Source: an uncultured Bradyrhizobium sp.
GTDB lineage: Bacteria > Pseudomonadota > Alphaproteobacteria > Rhizobiales > Xanthobacteraceae
Direction: 5' to 3'
NCBI RefSeq assembly: GCF_936943645.1
Contig: NZ_CAKZJO010000050.1
Span: 62,001-126,000 of the forward strand
Length of the DNA stretch: 64,000 nt
Every line of letters starts with the position of its first letter. Position 1 is the stretch's first letter. The position numbers and the translations under genes were made by a program. Below, piece by piece: positions 62,641 through 64,000 of the stretch. The notes beneath the pieces are model-generated. The model had not been told where the DNA came from. It worked only from the letters and a program-made list of their open reading frames with translations, and ran no database searches.

Positions 62641-64000
62641 TTCGTGAATCCCTCGATCGCCTCCAGCACCGGCAGCTGATCGCCCGCAAAGAACCAGTGA
62701 TCATTGCCGTCGAGCTCGACGAACTCCGCGCCCTTGATTCTGTCAGCGATGTCGCGGCCGGCCGCGATCCGCACCGCCTTGTCGTTCGTCCGGTGCAGCA
62801 CCAATGTCGGCACGGCGATCTCCGGCAGCAGGTGCCGCACGTCGGCGTCGCGAAACGCCTCCAGCACGGCCGAGATGCCGCCGGGACTGGACGCGGCACG
62901 CAACAGCCCGGCCCACCAGGCGCGCGCCTGCGGATCATTGGCAAGGCTCGGCGCAAACGCCTCGATCCCGACCGGCCCGCCCCATTGCGCGATCAGGTGC
63001 TTGCTCCAGGCATCATACTGGCTGGTGCGCAAGGCGTGCGGATAGTCCTCCGACCAGCAGCCTTTTGCCAGCGCGCCGAACAGGATCAGCCCGGCCACAC
63101 GGCGCGGTTCGTCAACCGCAAATTTGTGCAGGCCGGCCCGCATTCGGAGGCGCCGAACAGCACGACGCGGCGCGAATTCGTCGCACGCAACACGGTGCCG
63201 ATATCCTCCGCGGTGACGTCGATGCCGGGAGCTGCCCCGACACGGTCGGACAGGCCGATGCCGCGCCGATCGAACACGATCAGCCGCCCCAGCTTCATCA
63301 ACGACGCCAGGAACGTCCGGCTCGCCGGATGCTCCCAGGCGCGCTCCACATGCGACACGAAGCCGGGCATCACCAGGATATCGAGCGGCCCGTTTCCGTA
63401 GGTCTGATAGGCCAGATGCACACCGCCGCCCTTCACGTAGCGCGTGGTCGGCAAGGCGTGCGGCGCCGCAGCCGGACTCATGAGCGCTTCGGTCTCGGCC
63501 TCCGGCGCGACGCCGAGCTCGTCCCGCAGCCGCTGTGTCAGGGCCGCGTGATGACGCTCCGCCGCGCTTCGGTCTCCTGATAGCAGCAGGCTGCGGATCA
63601 GGTGCCGGCCATAGACCTCGCTGAGCGGATCGAGCTCGACCAGGCGCTGCGCATGCGCCGTCGCGGCGGAATGGTCTCCGGCTGCGTTCTTGTCCTGCAC
63701 GAGGCGCTCGAGCGCATGCACCAGCCGCCCCCGCAGCGCCTCGCGGCGGAAGAAGGCCCAGTCGTCGAATTCGGGACAGTCCTCCGGCGCAAAGCCCGCC
63801 AGGAAATCGCCCCGGTAGATCTGGCACGCCTGTTCGAACGCGCCGCGATCACAGGCCTCCTCGAACAGATGGGAGTCGAGCTTCATGTCGACGTCGGACG
63901 ACCATCTCAGACTGGAGCGGTCGGTCTCGAACACCGACTGGCCGAGCGTGATCTCGGTGCGGTGAAGCAGTCGGCGCAACCGCGCAAGGCCCGTCTCCCG
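62628..64000 (-). pseudogene. BTAD (SARP-like) regulator-alpha/beta hydrolase fusion, broken by a -1 frame change, 5' end outside window
   Basis: First frame (minus strand, from 64000 to the stop at 63086) reads RETGLARLRRLLHRTEI, then a BTAD segment (FEEACDRGAFEQACQIYRGDFL and LVELDPLSEVYGRHLIRSLL), then an alpha/beta hydrolase start YVKGGGVHLAYQTYGNGPLD, LIVFDRRGIGLSDRV and nucleophile LFGASECGPACT. The next residues expected (FAVDEPRRVAGLILFGA, then FVELDGNDHWFF with His) appear only in the other frame, to the stop at 62628. The switch is at about 63119-63125. GASEC replaces the normal GxSxG by cysteine. It may be a pseudogene, a sequencing error, or a programmed shift. Confidence 0.75.
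63119..63125 (-). other. A_AAT_TTG heptamer at the frame break
   Basis: In the first frame the minus strand reads ACA AAT TTG, so A_AAT_TTG fits the X_XXY_YYZ slippery pattern for -1 frameshift, and a -1 slip joins exactly the two coding halves. The next bases GCGGTT-GACG-AACCGC form a hairpin, but with almost no spacer. Confidence 0.4.

Overview
The window is a high-GC chromosomal segment from an alphaproteobacterium of the Rhizobiales, most probably Bradyrhizobium or a close relative. The placement rests on the protein types rather than on any search: a CGFS glutaredoxin and a BolA protein, the split purC/purS/purQ/purL set, the alphaproteobacterial F1-ATPase inhibitor zeta (DUF1476), promoters of the sigma-EcfG type (GGAAC-N16/17-CGTT), FNR/FixK-type boxes and several rhizobial-style palindromic repeats. 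I see no prophage, insertion sequence, tRNA, rRNA or CRISPR array.

Layout. 1-5047: liv branched-chain amino acid ABC transporter (livH partial, livM, livG, livF, then the periplasmic binding protein) ending in a clear terminator. 5130-8565: divergent single-domain response regulator and MASE4-PAS-PAS hybrid kinase. 8620-11508: P1-family peptidase, EF-hand protein, rpe. 11505-12212: three very small genes downstream of an FNR/FixK-type box. 12235-16586 (minus): a five-gene stretch with an ExbB/TolQ-like channel, two small membrane proteins, a metallophosphoesterase and a protein kinase fused to a universal stress domain. 16786-18814: divergent NarL-type two-component pair. 18927-22269: small protein, TetR regulator, 33-aa ORF with a strong operator/promoter, purB, exported protein. 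22414-32700: M20 amidohydrolase, acyl-CoA synthetase, stand-alone SecD-like protein, cyclic-nucleotide-binding membrane protein, GST, murI, HpcH/HpaI aldolase, exported cupin, E2-like acyltransferase, rpsD. 32816-33324: addiction-module antitoxin/ParE toxin pair. 33362-42528: threonine aldolase, two tandem serine hydrolases, macro-domain protein, monothiol glutaredoxin, egtBD, ltrA, bolA, DUF427. 42653-53159: DUF1328 protein, acyltransferase, purL, thioesterase, EamA transporter, Bug-type binding protein coupled to purQ, corA, purS, purC, ATPase inhibitor zeta. 53165-62525: LysR, PEP-mutase-like enzyme, cynS and a cyanate/nitrate-type ABC transporter, rhodanese, acyl-CoA dehydrogenase-like protein, OsmC protein and a divergent TetR. 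62628-64000: a BTAD-alpha/beta hydrolase gene split by a -1 frame change and running off the window.

How parts work together. The pur genes cover several IMP/AMP steps and PurS, PurQ and PurL form one FGAM synthase. egtB, the exported cupin, the DUF1328 gene and the 18927 small gene each carry a GGAAC-type promoter, so they probably belong to the general stress regulon; glutaredoxin and BolA are known partners. The cyn block plus rhodanese looks like a cyanide/cyanate utilisation island. The most unusual locus is the ExbB-like channel operon with its kinase and phosphoesterase: it faces a two-component system across a shared palindrome and contains an FNR/FixK-type box, and I cannot match it to a described system.
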